NCBI RefSeq assembly: GCF_018139145.2
Contig: NC_059471.1
Span: 87,690,520 to 87,754,519 of the forward strand
Length of the DNA: 64,000 bases
Origin: Gymnogyps californianus
Lineage: Eukaryota; Chordata; Aves; Accipitriformes; Cathartidae
Reading direction: 5' to 3'
The notes below the pieces were generated by a model. That model was not told the DNA's origin and searched no databases. It was given only the letters and a program-made list of their open reading frames with translations. The position numbers were made by a program, and so were the translations under genes. This document shows, one piece after another, positions 10,738-22,713 of this stretch (position 1 is the first letter of the stretch; each line of letters starts with the position of its first letter).

Positions 10738-11290
10738 CACAGCACCAGGCACGTCTGTCAGACAGCAGGAAGAGCAGGCTGCGGGGTGAGGGCAGGGAGC
10801 GTTGGGGCAGTGGGGCAGGATGTGACAGAAACCTCCCCTACAACCCCATCCCACCACAGCCAAAGATGGCAAGCAAAGCTGGGCCAGGAAGGGCGACCAG
10901 GGCCTCCTGCAGCCCTGGGACAGCCAGGCACGGCCATGGGGATGGGATGGCTGCAGAGCCAAGATAGGGAAGCAAGAGCGGGATCCGCTAGGGTGATGGG
11001 CAGGCGTGGGCATGGCTACAGTGACCATGCAGGGACCCAGGGCCAGCGCTGGAGCTGCAGTGCAGCTCCTGAGCTAAGGGGTGGTCTCCAGAGGAGGTTT
11101 CTCACAGCTCCTCTTCACAACTGGGCTGTTTCCCCAGCCATGGCCCCTGGTGGCACAGCAGCACCACATCAGAGCTTTGTGGCCTTCAACACAGGCAGCC
11201 AAACACCAGGGGAGGGAGGAAGAGGCTGCAGCAACACCTGGTGGGCTCAGGGCCCTGACGCACATATCGCCTTCAAGGCCCCTGAGCAAT
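10738..11290. other. GC-rich patch with frames open on both strands
   Basis: This patch is visibly more GC-rich than its flanks and carries a 193-codon plus-strand frame (10786-11367) and overlapping minus-strand frames (10690-11028, 11074-11289). Frames open on both strands at once are what high GC with few stop codons gives by chance. The peptides are low in hydrophobic order and rich in G, A, S, Q and R, with no domain I recognise. CpG is modest, so it is not a clear CpG-island promoter. It could be an old GC-rich transposon piece. Confidence 0.45.
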
Positions 11291-12849
11291 TGGAATCCAT
11301 TGGCTATGTAGTTTTAAATATAACTGAGTACAGCTGGTCATGGCTTTTAGGCATTATGATAGGATAAATGTGAAAAAAACAACCATGATACACATTTAAA
11401 CTGCATGTGCATATTCAACAATTAACAGAGAATGGGTGACTCCAAGGCGCACATAGCTTCCTACAGTATTAGTATAAGGTCAGATGTTAAGTGCACTATC
11501 TAGCACCGCCAGTAAGGAACAACAAAGCCCATAGGATTGTATATCCTTTGAAGCTCCCTCTTTGCTTAGTAGATCTGTTGTCCATGTCCTTAATCTCACA
11601 GCTCTCATCTTAAGCGACTGCTAAAAGGAAGGAAGGGAGCTTTTGAGACAGCAGCAATCTACCTTGAAGCAAAAGACAGTGTTTTAAAAAGCTGCATGTA
11701 TTTTTCAATGTAATCAAACACAGAATAATTAGATATTCAGTTAAACTGCTCAAGAAACTCCAGGAAACATGATATAAAAAAGAAAAAATAAGTGAGAAAG
11801 TCCCAGATTCAGATATACTGATATGATTTTTGGTATCTCTGTCTGGTGTTGTGGTACATCTGTCTGAGCAAATGCAGAGAAAACCAAACTCTATCTGTCT
11901 GCATTCAGCTGCCTTGACATCAGCCATAGATTGTCCAAAAGCCACAGGCTTGCATAGTACGTAGGGCTGCACATCAGTTTGCACATCAGAGCTGAGCGCA
12001 CTGGTTTGCCACAAAGCAAATGTGGTGATCCAGCCTCTTGGCCAGCGCTGCCTCATGTCCCATCAGCCCCGACCACTCCTGAGGAGACCTGCCCAGTCTT
12101 GCTCTCCCCCAATGAAATTTATCCCTGTGTAGAAAGCCGCCACAAATCTTTGTCTTTCTTAGTTTCTCAAGCTATGATTAGATGATTTATTCCCCTTGCA
12201 CTGACCTTCTGCTTTTGAGTGAATTTTGCCTCTGTTGCTAGATAGGAAAAGTCTTTTCCATATGTAACAAGTTTTCATTAATTCTTTTTAGCACAGTGTC
12301 CTTTCAAAATCACAGGTCCCAGCATATCTCCAGTTAACACCTGGTGACAGCTGTTTTAAAATCTTGCGATGTTTCAGTATGCAAGACTTGACTGGCCAAA
12401 GGGGACAAACATACTGGCATTACGGCACGAATAAAGGTGACAGGTCAGGTCAGAGATGAATGAGGACGGCGTCCTTCAGGCTAGATAGGGAAGGAAAGGA
12501 CAGGGCACACAGGCCCAGCAAAATTGAAGGGCAGATGGGGAATAAGCAATAGGAAGACAGGGAGAAAGGATGGATGATCCTGAAGTTCATAAAACCTTAC
12601 ATATTTCTTGAGGCTTAGCAGTATTCAGCCAGAAGCAGGAGCTCATTTTATTTAAAAAAGGCTCTATCTTGGCATTACAGAAATAGACTGGTCTCTGACT
12701 GGCATTACATTAATCAGCCTCATTATCGCTATTATAAGAAAACTCATCTCTATAGTTATATAGGGTATGGCTATAGACATGTAGAATATGGCTCCAGCAG
12801 AGCGTGATCAGGGACTACCGAAACAGCTAATTTTCTAACAGCAGTGGAG
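11291..12849. other. Unique noncoding stretch
   Basis: No transposon or exon recognised. A 148-codon minus-strand frame (11610-12056) has no domain and is treated as chance. Confidence 0.5.
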
Positions 12850-12907
12850 CTATTCCCGTATTTACCCATTCTGCTTAGCTCTTCCCATATTTACCCATTC
12901 TGCTTAG
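12850..12907. repeat. 29-bp tandem duplication
   Basis: Two adjacent 29-bp units (12850-12878 and 12879-12907) share TATTTACCCATTCTGCTTAG-type sequence and differ at two positions. A recent local duplication. Confidence 0.9.
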
Positions 12908-14246
12908 CTCTGTGCCCTGGTCCTCAGAAAATCAGCCTCTGCCACATCCTGACATGACAGAAGTATCGCAAGATCTGCTTGTTGGTGACACAGCATTGCA
13001 CATAATACCAGGTGCAGAACAAGAGATAATATCAAGCAGTTGCTTAGTTATCTTTACTTGCTCAAAGTCTCTAAAGGAACAATGACGAAGCTAATTAATT
13101 GGAGGCAATTAATTGCAGTTATCTGAACAAAGAAAAAATGTACTAAATGAGACAGAATGACTTTGGATGTGGTCATATCTTTTTCTACCTTGTCTTGATA
13201 ATTCATATTGAGTTACACATTTGACATCAAGGGAGCGATTCAGTTTGGTGTGAAGATGTTTACATTTAGGCATTCACATGTAAATGTCTAAACTCTATTT
13301 TTAGTTAGTGGATGCTAAGGAGCTCCTTAGGAAGAGCTCATTTGGACACCTGCCTGGGATTCAGATGTCTAAACATAGGCACTTCATGTTGTTTGGGTGC
13401 CGTGGAGCCCCCAGCCCGGCCCCTAGCTCGTGCTCCAGGGAGTACAGAATGCCTCCTGGCCCCCTCTGACACTGGCCAGCCCTGGGCAGACATCAGGCAT
13501 CTCAGAGGGCCCTCAGAGCTACCTGTGGGCAACTGATGACTGTCCTTAATGGCCTTGCAGATGTCCTGGCCCTTAGGCTAGGTCAGCTGTATCTCCTTCA
13601 TCAGGAGGGAGAGCTTAAACTCTCATGTTCTTGCTCACACATAGACACTGAAGGTCAGGTGTCTTAATCCCACCTTTGGGAGAGGCCTGGTTATGAAACA
13701 TGGGGTACACAGGCAGTGTTTGTATTATATCTCATCTTTTATCTTTAATCTTTTACCAGTTTTCGTATGATAACAACAACTAATTTCTGATACTGTTTCT
13801 CAGTAACAAAATTTTAAAATAATCTAATTCTATTTATTAAATTATAAAGTTAGCATTTAATTGCTACAGTTACATTCTGCCTCCCCCTTACAGTTTTTGT
13901 TCTAAACAGCTATTGAATAAACTACATTTTAAAAAAAGAAACAGAAAAACCAAATGCAGAAATGATTTTGACTATCTAAAATAACTTACTGTATCAGTTT
14001 CCATGAATATATAGCATGGTTTTGTGCTTAAATGTGCATACAAATAATACTCTGGAAGGTAGATGGTCTCTATCAGCTGAAGTTCCAGTTATATAAATGA
14101 GGTCATTTACTGGATCTTTATCAAATCCATGAACTTTTTCTTTGATTAAAAAAACCCAAAGAAATCTGTCTTTGCACACAATTTATTTGGATTTATGAGT
14201 ACATTTGTTTTATAAATGAGTTCTCCACATGTGTCTCCATTAAGGT
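12908..14246. other. Noncoding stretch with clustered TAATTA motifs
   Basis: CTAATTAATTGG at 13091-13102 and CAATTAATTG at 13106-13115 form a tight pair of homeodomain-type AT motifs. A 16-bp palindrome with arm CTAAGGAG lies at 13315-13330. No coding region is supported; the frames at 13312-13536 and 13338-13532 overlap on opposite strands. Confidence 0.45.
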
Positions 14247-14528
14247 TTTAGTTCAGATCAGGAATGCATTTCTGAAGCCGAATCTCCCAGTTTTTCCCAA
14301 TTACCATGCCTTGGTTTCCACTGGGGATCAGTCTCAGAGTACATGGATTGTGTTCCCTTCAGGTGAAACTAAACTGGAAGGTGAGCTTCAGGAATGCACC
14401 CACTGTTCTCCAACTCCTAATATGCCTTCAGTTCCTGGGATCAGAGTAGAGCCACTCTAAGGTTAAATTAATCTGGAATCAGGTACAATGTGTACATCAG
14501 ATCCTCAGCACCAAATGGATCCCTCTAC
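14247..14528. repeat. Unnamed dispersed repeat, copy B
   Basis: Colinear partner of 6849-7138, starting with the identical 14-mer TTTAGTTCAGATCA (14247-14260) and ending near CATCAGATCCTCAGCACCA (14495-14513). Divergence is high, so the pair is old. Copies about 7.4 kb apart in direct orientation fit either an interspersed repeat family or an ancient duplication. Confidence 0.6.
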
Positions 14529-16277
14529 AGATCCAGTCCTGTTGCGTTGCAGTATTTGCTAAAGTAGATGCAGGCTCAGAGAGCTAGAGCATTAGATCCT
14601 TAAAGCAGCAGAAACTTCTTCATGTTTTAGTAGCGTTTAACAGTGCAAACAAATTTGCCCAAAATGAAGTATCTATACAGATTGCCTGTCTGAAATACTT
14701 CTATAGCATCTTTTAATATGAAGCCATCCTTCATGAAGAGTTTTCTGTCAAAATACATGGTAGGTTTGAAAGTGCTCTTAGTCCTATTTTTCAGTTGGGA
14801 AATTAAACTGTGCCTGAGGATGCCTTCCCAGTCCTTCCCAAAAGCAGACACATGGGTCCCACACAACAAGCTGCTCTCCAAACCACAGGATTATTTTTCT
14901 TGATTATTTGTATATGTAGAAGACTACCACCTTTATTTCTTTTTCTTTTTTTTATACTGTGTAAAGGACCATATATGATGCTGCCTAACTGGTAGGGACA
15001 GGACGAAGCATTATGGTAAGCAGGATATGTGATGATTTCTATTATGGAATTTCAGCTACTCCTCCAACATATCTTATCCTAGACCCTGTCAGGGACAAGA
15101 TACTAGACAAGATGAATCACTGCTCTGATCCAGTATGACAATTCCTCGCAATCAAAACGAAACTTTTTTATGGCAGCAATGCTAGTAGTTTTAAAAACGC
15201 TCCCAAATGAAATCTTACTTTCTGAATCCTAGATCTTAGTGGAATCTCTGTTATGGTACCATGGCTGAATGCATGCTGACTTCACAGTCTTGATCTTCTG
15301 TTGATGTCTTCTGATTTCAGTTCTGTGCCAGGTTTCCTTCAACATACCTTAATTTCCTTGTTTCTTTATTTCTTTTTTGTGTGCACTGTGTATCCACACA
15401 CACATGAATCTATGTGATTCTGAATTATCACCTTTCTTCTTCAAGTAAAATGGTCACATTCAGTGCTGATACATACTGCATTATTTTCAGAGGATTAATT
15501 GGACCTCCAAATGGCCCATCTCTCTGTCACTCAAAGATATTTGACACTCATTTTTCTTCTGGATTCTCCTTTACCACTTACAAGTCTAAAGATGTAGACA
15601 TACACACACAAATATGTACGTATGTATGTGTGTGTGTACACTTATGTACACATACACACCCCCTTTCTTTCTACACATTGATCTACCGACATCTGCAAAA
15701 GATTGCTTTGCTATATATCTATCCAGGTGGGTCTCCATCTCTTCTCTGAAAACTCTCTCTCTACCTCTCACCTACATGATTTTTTTTCAACTTTTTACAT
15801 CTCTATAGCAAATGATTTTCTAGTCTGAGCTTTACCACTCTTCTGGCCGTCCATGGACATCACTAATCATGATGGCTTTTCCTCTTGATCCACGCTCTCA
15901 TTGTCTGTTTCAGAATCAGTAGATTGAGATTGTACACGTGATGGGGAATTACAAAATTAGCATTTGGAGAACCATTTAACTGCTGTTTTTCAAAAACTGT
16001 TGTGAAACAAGGAATTCTAAAAGTGGCAGGCAGGGTGAACTTCCAAAGTAGCAAGATTCTTCAGAAAAAAATACAGGTTTATCCAAGTGTTACTGGATAA
16101 TAACATGTTTTACATGTTTTTAACTGTTAACAGTTTTATTTGGTGTTACAAACATCCGGATGAATATGTTGTATGAATCATGAAATATAAATGAATAAAT
16201 AATGCATAGCATCTTGATAGCTTTTTTGGCAGAACTATGAACTACATGGTTGATGCAACAGGATCTAAATACAAGAC
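14529..16277. other. Noncoding stretch with alternating CA/TG tract
   Basis: No gene recognised. The alternating purine-pyrimidine tract at 15601-15658 is the main feature. T-rich runs occur at 14938-14953 and 15780-15787. Confidence 0.5.
15601..15658. repeat. Interrupted (CA)n/(TG)n/(GTAT)n simple repeat
   Basis: ACACACACA, then ATGTACGTATGTATG, a TGTGTGTGTG run, and ACACATACACACC form an imperfect alternating purine-pyrimidine tract. Such tracts can adopt Z-DNA. It is interrupted, hence probably old. Confidence 0.85.
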
Positions 16278-16307
16278 TTGGATTTTAATAAGGCATTTGA
16301 AACATTT
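16278..16307 (+). mobile_element. Possible LINE reverse transcriptase motif A remnant
   Basis: The plus strand reads LDFNKAFETF, close to the DF.KAFDT motif A of CR1/L3 reverse transcriptases. Flanks are too decayed to align. It lies about 0.7 kb upstream of the LINE piece at 16990-17525 in the same orientation and order as in a full element, so both may derive from one insertion. A short match like this could be chance. Confidence 0.4.
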
Positions 16308-16989
16308 TGAAACGTTCTTACATTCATTGGTTTGGACTTACTCAGTGTACCATGCTTTATCTACCTGTAATATCATGCTGAGACACCTGACATGGTATTT
16401 CCATTACCCTTCCCTTGGACACTGTCTTCACATTTGGGAAAATGGGGGGTGGGAGTGGTGTTAGTTTTACAAAGAATAATAATATTTTTGCTTGGGGATG
16501 GGACAGCAATCTCTTCTTTTAAAAACTGACCTGAGAGATCTCCATTATTTACAGTCTCACTTTCAAGGCTGCAGAACCCACTGTTCAAGCATCACTGAAG
16601 GTCAACAAGTGCTGGAAAGAATTGTTAATTAACTTCAGTTCCAAACGAGAAGCATAGCAGGGAAACCTGTTGAGAAACCACATAGCCTGTCTTCTTGACT
16701 AAGGCTCTGGAGAGAGACTGGGGAAATGGAAAAAGAGCAGCAAACTGAGCCAAAATCTGCTGTTTGTAATGTGGGGATCATTATGTGACTTGACCTCATA
16801 AAATCCAGACAATAATCAATTTCTGAGTTCATGGGAGGAGCCCACGGAGGAGAAACACAAATACCTAAGGCAATGCACTAAGGAGCCTGGTGATACTGCC
16901 TAGAAACATTGAAGGAGATACATATTGGAAAAATGCAGAAGAGCATATCTGATGAATCATGTGCTGCAGCATAGATATTCTGTGGGAGA
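16308..16989. other. Noncoding stretch, possibly decayed LINE interior
   Basis: If the motif A remnant and the downstream LINE piece belong to one element, this would be its decayed middle, but I see no convincing conserved block such as FADD here. Confidence 0.3.
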
Positions 16990-17525
16990 AAGAAAACAGA
17001 AAGGTAGCAATGCTGAAAAAGATCTAAGGAGTATACAGGGGAAGGATGATCAGAACTCGGATTGTCAGATTCAGTAACAACAAAAAATAAACCAAAACTA
17101 ACAGCCAGTGCAATTTGCAGCCCTTTTATTAGATGCTCCACGGTGTGCAGTCTGTAAAATAGAGTTAGGGAGCAGGGAGGCACCAGGACCACCAGTGGTC
17201 CCATGAGCTTACCAAGGTGACCTGGGAGATGAAAAGAGTTGGGTGGTCCTTCCTGATAGCATATTATTGAAAGCGCACCCCAAATATCCCCATCTGGCTA
17301 CCTTCATGCCAGGATGAATTGGAAGGAGTTCAGACAAAAGCAAGACAAATGACAAAGAGCTGGAGGGAATGACTTCAAAGGAAAGATTAAATGAGCTAAA
17401 ATATGCATAGCGTGGCTAAGGAACAACTGTAGGTCAGGAGACAGGGAATACAGTAACTGCTAGACTTTCTTAGGGGTGTAGACAAAGAGGTCTTTTCTTG
17501 ACAGCAAATAGGGAGGAGGAAGAAT
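16990..17525 (+). mobile_element. Ancient CR1/L3-type LINE fragment
   Basis: Colinear with the thumb and C-terminal part of ORF2 in the CR1 copy at 2774-3548, but heavily mutated. GAAAAAGATCTAAGGAGT (about 17015-17032) matches the EKDLGV segment. GGAGTTCAGACAAAAGC onward (from about 17327) matches ERVQRRATK, and GGAAAGATTAAATGAGC (17380-17396) matches the EERL.EL block. GGGGTGTAGACAAAGAGG (17473-17490) matches the following YLKG...KE segment. Several frameshifts and stops are present. The AT-rich style of the blocks is like old L3-type LINEs shared by reptiles and birds rather than avian CR1. Boundaries are approximate. Confidence 0.6.
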
Positions 17526-20495
17526 TTCTCATCTTATTAATATTCTTTTGCTTCGATTTTTGCTTGGTACATGGTAGCTTTACCATACCATCATGGACTG
17601 CCAGCAGCAGGAGAGAGACAAGCATTGAAACAAAGCCCTCTCCCTTACCAGTGCACTTTGAATTCTGTTTATAATCCATTTGACTGCTTCCTCTCCTCTC
17701 TTACTGCTCTAGGCCAGGCTCGTCATTACACAGGGCTAAGGAACCAGTTCTCTCTGAAACCAAGAACATTTCAACAGGGCATGTTCAAAATAATTTATGA
17801 ACATTTCCAGTATTGCTATCGGATTGCTCCTTCTTCTATGCCTTGATATTGCAGGACCAAACAGCCTTGGAATTCCTTGGACTCATATCATTTCAATGAA
17901 ATAAAATCACAAATTTTGAGCATGAGAATTCCTCCTCCCATCTGTTTTTTTTTTTTCTGTTGTGTCTTCAGGTGACATGCAAAGAGATCTGAAAACAGAC
18001 ACACAAGTCTCACCTCCCAGTAGGAATATGCCTTGTCCTGGCATCATTCCCTTGTTTAGGTAGATTTCGGCTAATCAGGGAGGGCACAGACTCCAACTGT
18101 GCTCTCTGGCAGCACAGAATTTGTGCCTAGGACAGTTCTTTCCATATTATTCTTCCCTATCTTCAAATGCTAATTTTTCAACAGCCACCTTTGTACTGTT
18201 TTCTTTCTGTTAGATTCTTTGTTGATTACTAATGATGGTAAGCTTTTCCCAGTAAGCATTTTTTTCTAGTAAATCTTTTGAGGATGTCACTCCCACTATA
18301 CCTTTTCTTCCCTCTTACTCACTGGTGTAATTTACACAGCTCCTTCCGTGTTATCTTTAACATCAGAAGGTCAGTACCTAGACTGCCTTTAATCATACAA
18401 GTGAATGCTTAGCACTGGGGAAACTTTTATTGGAGCATGAAAGACTGATATTCTTTCAAGCAACAACATTAACCCCTATTGGTATGAAAGAGAAAGAGCA
18501 GTTTTGCTAACAAATGTTTTAAAAGTATGAGTTAAGAGCATCTCATCCTTTATGTCCAGTAGCCATTTGACCAAGAACTGGAAGAAACGAAAGAAATATC
18601 ACTGAATTACAGAAGTTACAGCTGTGCAAAACTCACATACTGGGAGTTGCTTCGTCTGCTCTACGCTCTACTCTTTTCATTATGGAAGAGTTCCCTACGC
18701 TACCATTTGCTTTCTTTTTCAGGTCATAAATTCATTGCCATTCACAATGCAAAAAAGGAGTAACACAAACCAGGACATGAAAAACTACATTTGAAACCAA
18801 AATAAGCCTGTGGAATCTATGACAGGTTGAAAATCTTTAAACTGAACAGCTTTCACTGGAATTAGCAGCTTGAGTGGTACGAGAAAATTCATGGGAATGT
18901 GTTGATTTTGATGAAACTTCCCTATATAAAATTGGATTTGAGCAAGCTATTATGAGAGTAGAATGTTGCATTTTGCATTTTGGCAGAAAGTAAAGCATTC
19001 TGGTTTTCTTTTTTTGTATAGAAACCTCTGTGTGATATGTATTTATACTTCTATGCAATATCATGCATATATAGTCAAAATTATATTTCACATCATTGCA
19101 ATTTTTTGTGTTGTCAAAACTGGAGGATTCAAAGATATTAAAGGTGTAGTGATTAGAATATTGCAAGGGAATTTCTGTTTTTTTTACTGTATTTAGAAGT
19201 GAAAATAGATGGAATTCCGTTTCTTTACAGGACCTGGTAAAACTTTTTTTTTTTCTTCTTGTTGCTTTCCTGGTAAGCAAGCAATCAAGTTTTAAAAGGA
19301 TAATCTTTTTCCAACCTTTGGCTATAGCTAACAAACAATACTACTTACAGACAGCAGTTTGAAAAGTTACAGTATAATTGATGTAGCATGAAGTGAATCA
19401 AGAGGGCAAAGTTGATATACAGATATTAACGTAATCCGCTCCTCACATTCCAGAGAAGTTTACGTTCTTTCCCAGCATGTCATTTCCTTATAAAAAAATA
19501 CTTCTACCTTCATAGCACAGTCCTCTCTTGGGTGCACAAATGACAGCTTTCACATTCTGAAAGACAGTCTGTAGTCTTCCCTGCTGTCATAGCCTGGACA
19601 GTTGGAGGAGAAAAAGACAAATGCCTGAGTGGGTTTTTTTTGCACAGAGAGCAGCCAGCCAACAGCAGCCTCTACATGCAGCTGTTTCTACAGACATAGC
19701 ACATATTTTTACATCAACTCAGAACCAAAGGCATGAATAAACCTTTTAGCTTGCTAATAACATGTAAACATGCTCAAATCAGTTTTGCATTAGATTACTG
19801 ATTCTCATTTATTTTACTGCCTGAAAACATTTAAGAGTGGCTCAGAGCAGAACATTTTCTTGTTTTTAATTTATTTAATTGTTTGAATAAGCAGACATAA
19901 AAAGAAAAGGGCAAATGAGTTTGTTCTCTGAAGGGATGAATGCACTACTAGCTTTCCAGTGGGGCACTCTATTTTCTCCCTGCAGTACGTACACTTGTGC
20001 AATTACAAAACTGCAGAATAAAGTCAAAGATTTAGAAACCACCTTATTTGGGCTCACGATTAAGCTCTCAGGTGCCCTTTATTAACACAACCATTTGCCA
20101 AATCTGACCATGCACTTGTGAGATGAACCAGTTTCAAAATACCTAGTTCGCCTGTGCGGCACCCAGAAGTAAGCACTCATATCTGTGATATCCCACTCTC
20201 AAAACTAACACAGCAAGAGTCTCTTCTGCTGGTTCAAATAGTCTCTGCATTCAGCATGGGCACCAGTGTGTGAAGGAGAAGGGACAGAGGGATATGAAAA
20301 AGAAGTAAAGAAGTCAAAGCAGAAAAATACTTAATTAGTATGTGGTGGGGTTTCTCCCTCAGCATCTCTGCTGGATTCCTCCCCGAAGATTACATAGCCA
20401 GTCAGAAAGCTCAGCACCACATCTCCATATCTCCAGCTGTACTCATATGGCACGTAGGTACTGCAGTCATGCTTGGCTATTTGCTAGCCAGACAC
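17526..20495. other. Unique noncoding stretch
   Basis: Nothing recognised apart from T/A homopolymer runs (for example 17946-17956 and 19242-19254). The 165-codon minus-strand frame at 18837-19334 is K/S/T-rich with no domain and is rejected as a gene. Confidence 0.5.
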
Positions 20496-20529
20496 GTCAG
20501 AGGAGATCCTATAGGATCTCCTTCCTGAC
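20496..20529. repeat. 22-bp perfect palindrome with extra 5-bp stem
   Basis: Positions 20501-20522 are a perfect spacer-free palindrome with arm AGGAGATCCTA. Outside it GTCAG (20496-20500) pairs with CTGAC (20525-20529) across a 2-nt asymmetry, so up to 16 base pairs could form. It is not part of any transposon I recognise. Confidence 0.9.
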
Positions 20530-22670
20530 AGCTGCTTTTCAGAAACGGAGCCAGTCTTAATAACAGAAGCCAGCAGATGCAGTAGTTGCTCAGCACTTCT
20601 GAAATGAGGCCACTTGCATTTAAGAGCTTATAAATGGATTTAGTTTTCTAATTTCAGGACCTAAATTTTGGGGAAAAAAAGTCTAATTGATCATATGGTT
20701 TTCATTTTTAACCTCTCTGTAGATGTGCAGATCTTTAATTTTCAGTGCTGTGTATACACACTATAATCTCTCTGTGTATAAATCAGTGAAATGGTCTTCC
20801 TATATATAAATTCAGTATTCCCTGATCAGTGTATGTACATAGATATGCATGAAAAAACTACCCCACATGCTAGTGCAGCCTCATACATTTCCCTATTCTT
20901 TTATTCAGCAGTATTGAGTTGGGGTTTTTTTTATGCAGTCATACTCCTTTGGCAGTACGTAGCTGTCACGGTTCTGTCTCACAGGTTTCTATACATCAGA
21001 GACCAGCTTTAAAACCATTCTGACAGGTTAAAAGCTGGGATTTTTCCAGGGACAGGATGGAGAGAAGCAGGAATGTGAGAAGTGAAAAAGAATATTCCTT
21101 GACACCCCCTAATCTCCTCTGTGCAGATGGCACTGTCTTTTTCAAGTAGTTTCTGTGCACAACAGCCATTGCAAAAGAGTGAAAGCCTGAATGCTGAAAA
21201 TAGTCTTCTTGGGAGATACACACGTATCTGTATGTACATCTATCCAATATGCACAGCCGTGCATGCACGAGCAGACAAATGTGCTAAGCTTACCTTCCCT
21301 CTTCTTCCTCCCCCATCCATTCACTAAAATTAATTGCTCCCCAAGATGCTGTAGGCCACATTGTTAATTATTATCTCTCTCTTCTGCACCTGAGGCAGCA
21401 CACTGGTTTACAAAACAGCCTGCAAACAGATGGAGAGCTGCTGGAGATGAATCTGCAGGTATGTGAAAAAATGGATACAGACTTTATGATACTGCAGACT
21501 CAGATGGTCTATTAATTTTCAATAATATTCTGGAAAAGAAGGACGTCCACATGTTTTTAGGTGTAATTTGTTTTCAAAAAAGGAGTTACAAGAGCCAATT
21601 ACTTTTATGATTTCATCACCATCATTTATGTTTAAGGAATATTTATGGCAAAATATTCCAATCATCACTGCACCAGCCTTGCAGTTTCTTAGATAACCCT
21701 GCCCCTTGGCAGCCAGCTGTACATGCACTATGCCTGGTGGTACCAAGGCCGGGCGTCTTGCAGACCAGACCAGCTTGAATTGGATGCTGCATGCAGCCTC
21801 TTGAATGCTGCCTTAATGCCACTGGCTCGTCCCCAACATCTACCCTAACAGTCTGCTTCTGCCATCATGTTGTCACAGAGAGCCACAGCACACTGGGGCA
21901 AAGCCGTTCCTTACGCACCCAGCCTTCCTCCATCCCACTTGCATGAGGCAATGTCCTGATGCAATCCCAACGAAAATGTTCCACTCTTTGATCCAGCCTG
22001 GCAATTAGCAAAAAGTCACCGCGGTAGTTGACACCAACTGGTTTTTCATCTTCAGAGGCTGAGGATCAAAGCTAGTACAGCCATAACGACGAGGCAGGTA
22101 TGCCTCTAATGGTGCTCAAGGCTGCCCTGTCCTACATAGGAGGGCACAGCAAAGGCAGACGAAGCACAGGCATCCAGACCTACCTAATGCGTACCATGCC
22201 TGCTTCAAACCAGGTAAAATGGTTTCCCTTTCATAAGTACTTCAATGTGGCCATTTTCTGTGTAAAAGTACCCAAGAGAGGTATCTGAAAACCAGAAGCT
22301 ATTCTAATAGAGCCATTTTACCCTCTTCTAAGGGAAAACTATTGCTGTACAGAGGGAAAAGTTGCATTTTCTAAACTGGGAAAAAAGCCTTTCAGACTCG
22401 GCTGGAAGTTCAGCTCTACACATTAGCCAAATTACTTTAGAAAGGCAATGGAAAAGTTACCAATAGATTTATCATATGACTATCCAAAGGGTTCCACATA
22501 TTTTAGCCAAGCAGCAAGAAAAAGTGAGTTAATTATACCATAACCAGATCTCTGATCCATATAAAAGTGAGGAAGAGCCATTGATGCTCACAATACAAAG
22601 GCCACCCCTTCTTTTCCAGTGTTGGTATCATGCATATTTTGTGGACCAGAGTCTACTTGGTACAGATTGG

Positions 22671-22713
22671 TACACAATTTATCATGTGTTATACACAATT
22701 TGTCATGCTGTTA
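22671..22713. repeat. Imperfect 21-22-bp tandem repeat
   Basis: TACACAATTTATCATG and TACACAATTTGTCATG lie 21 bp apart, each followed by a GTTA-containing end. Two copies only. Confidence 0.75.

Noticed and set aside
10786..11367. 193-codon plus-strand open frame as a gene
   Set aside because: Lies in a GC-rich patch where the opposite strand is open too; no domain, repetitive G/A/S/R/Q composition, and no splice or promoter context.
11610..12056. 148-codon minus-strand open frame with a hydrophobic segment
   Set aside because: The hydrophobic run (LIFSFLYHVSWSFL) reads through A/G-rich plus-strand sequence; no homology recognised.
18837..19334. 165-codon minus-strand open frame as a gene
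   Set aside because: Composition follows the local AT-rich sequence (K, S, N, I); no motif recognised.
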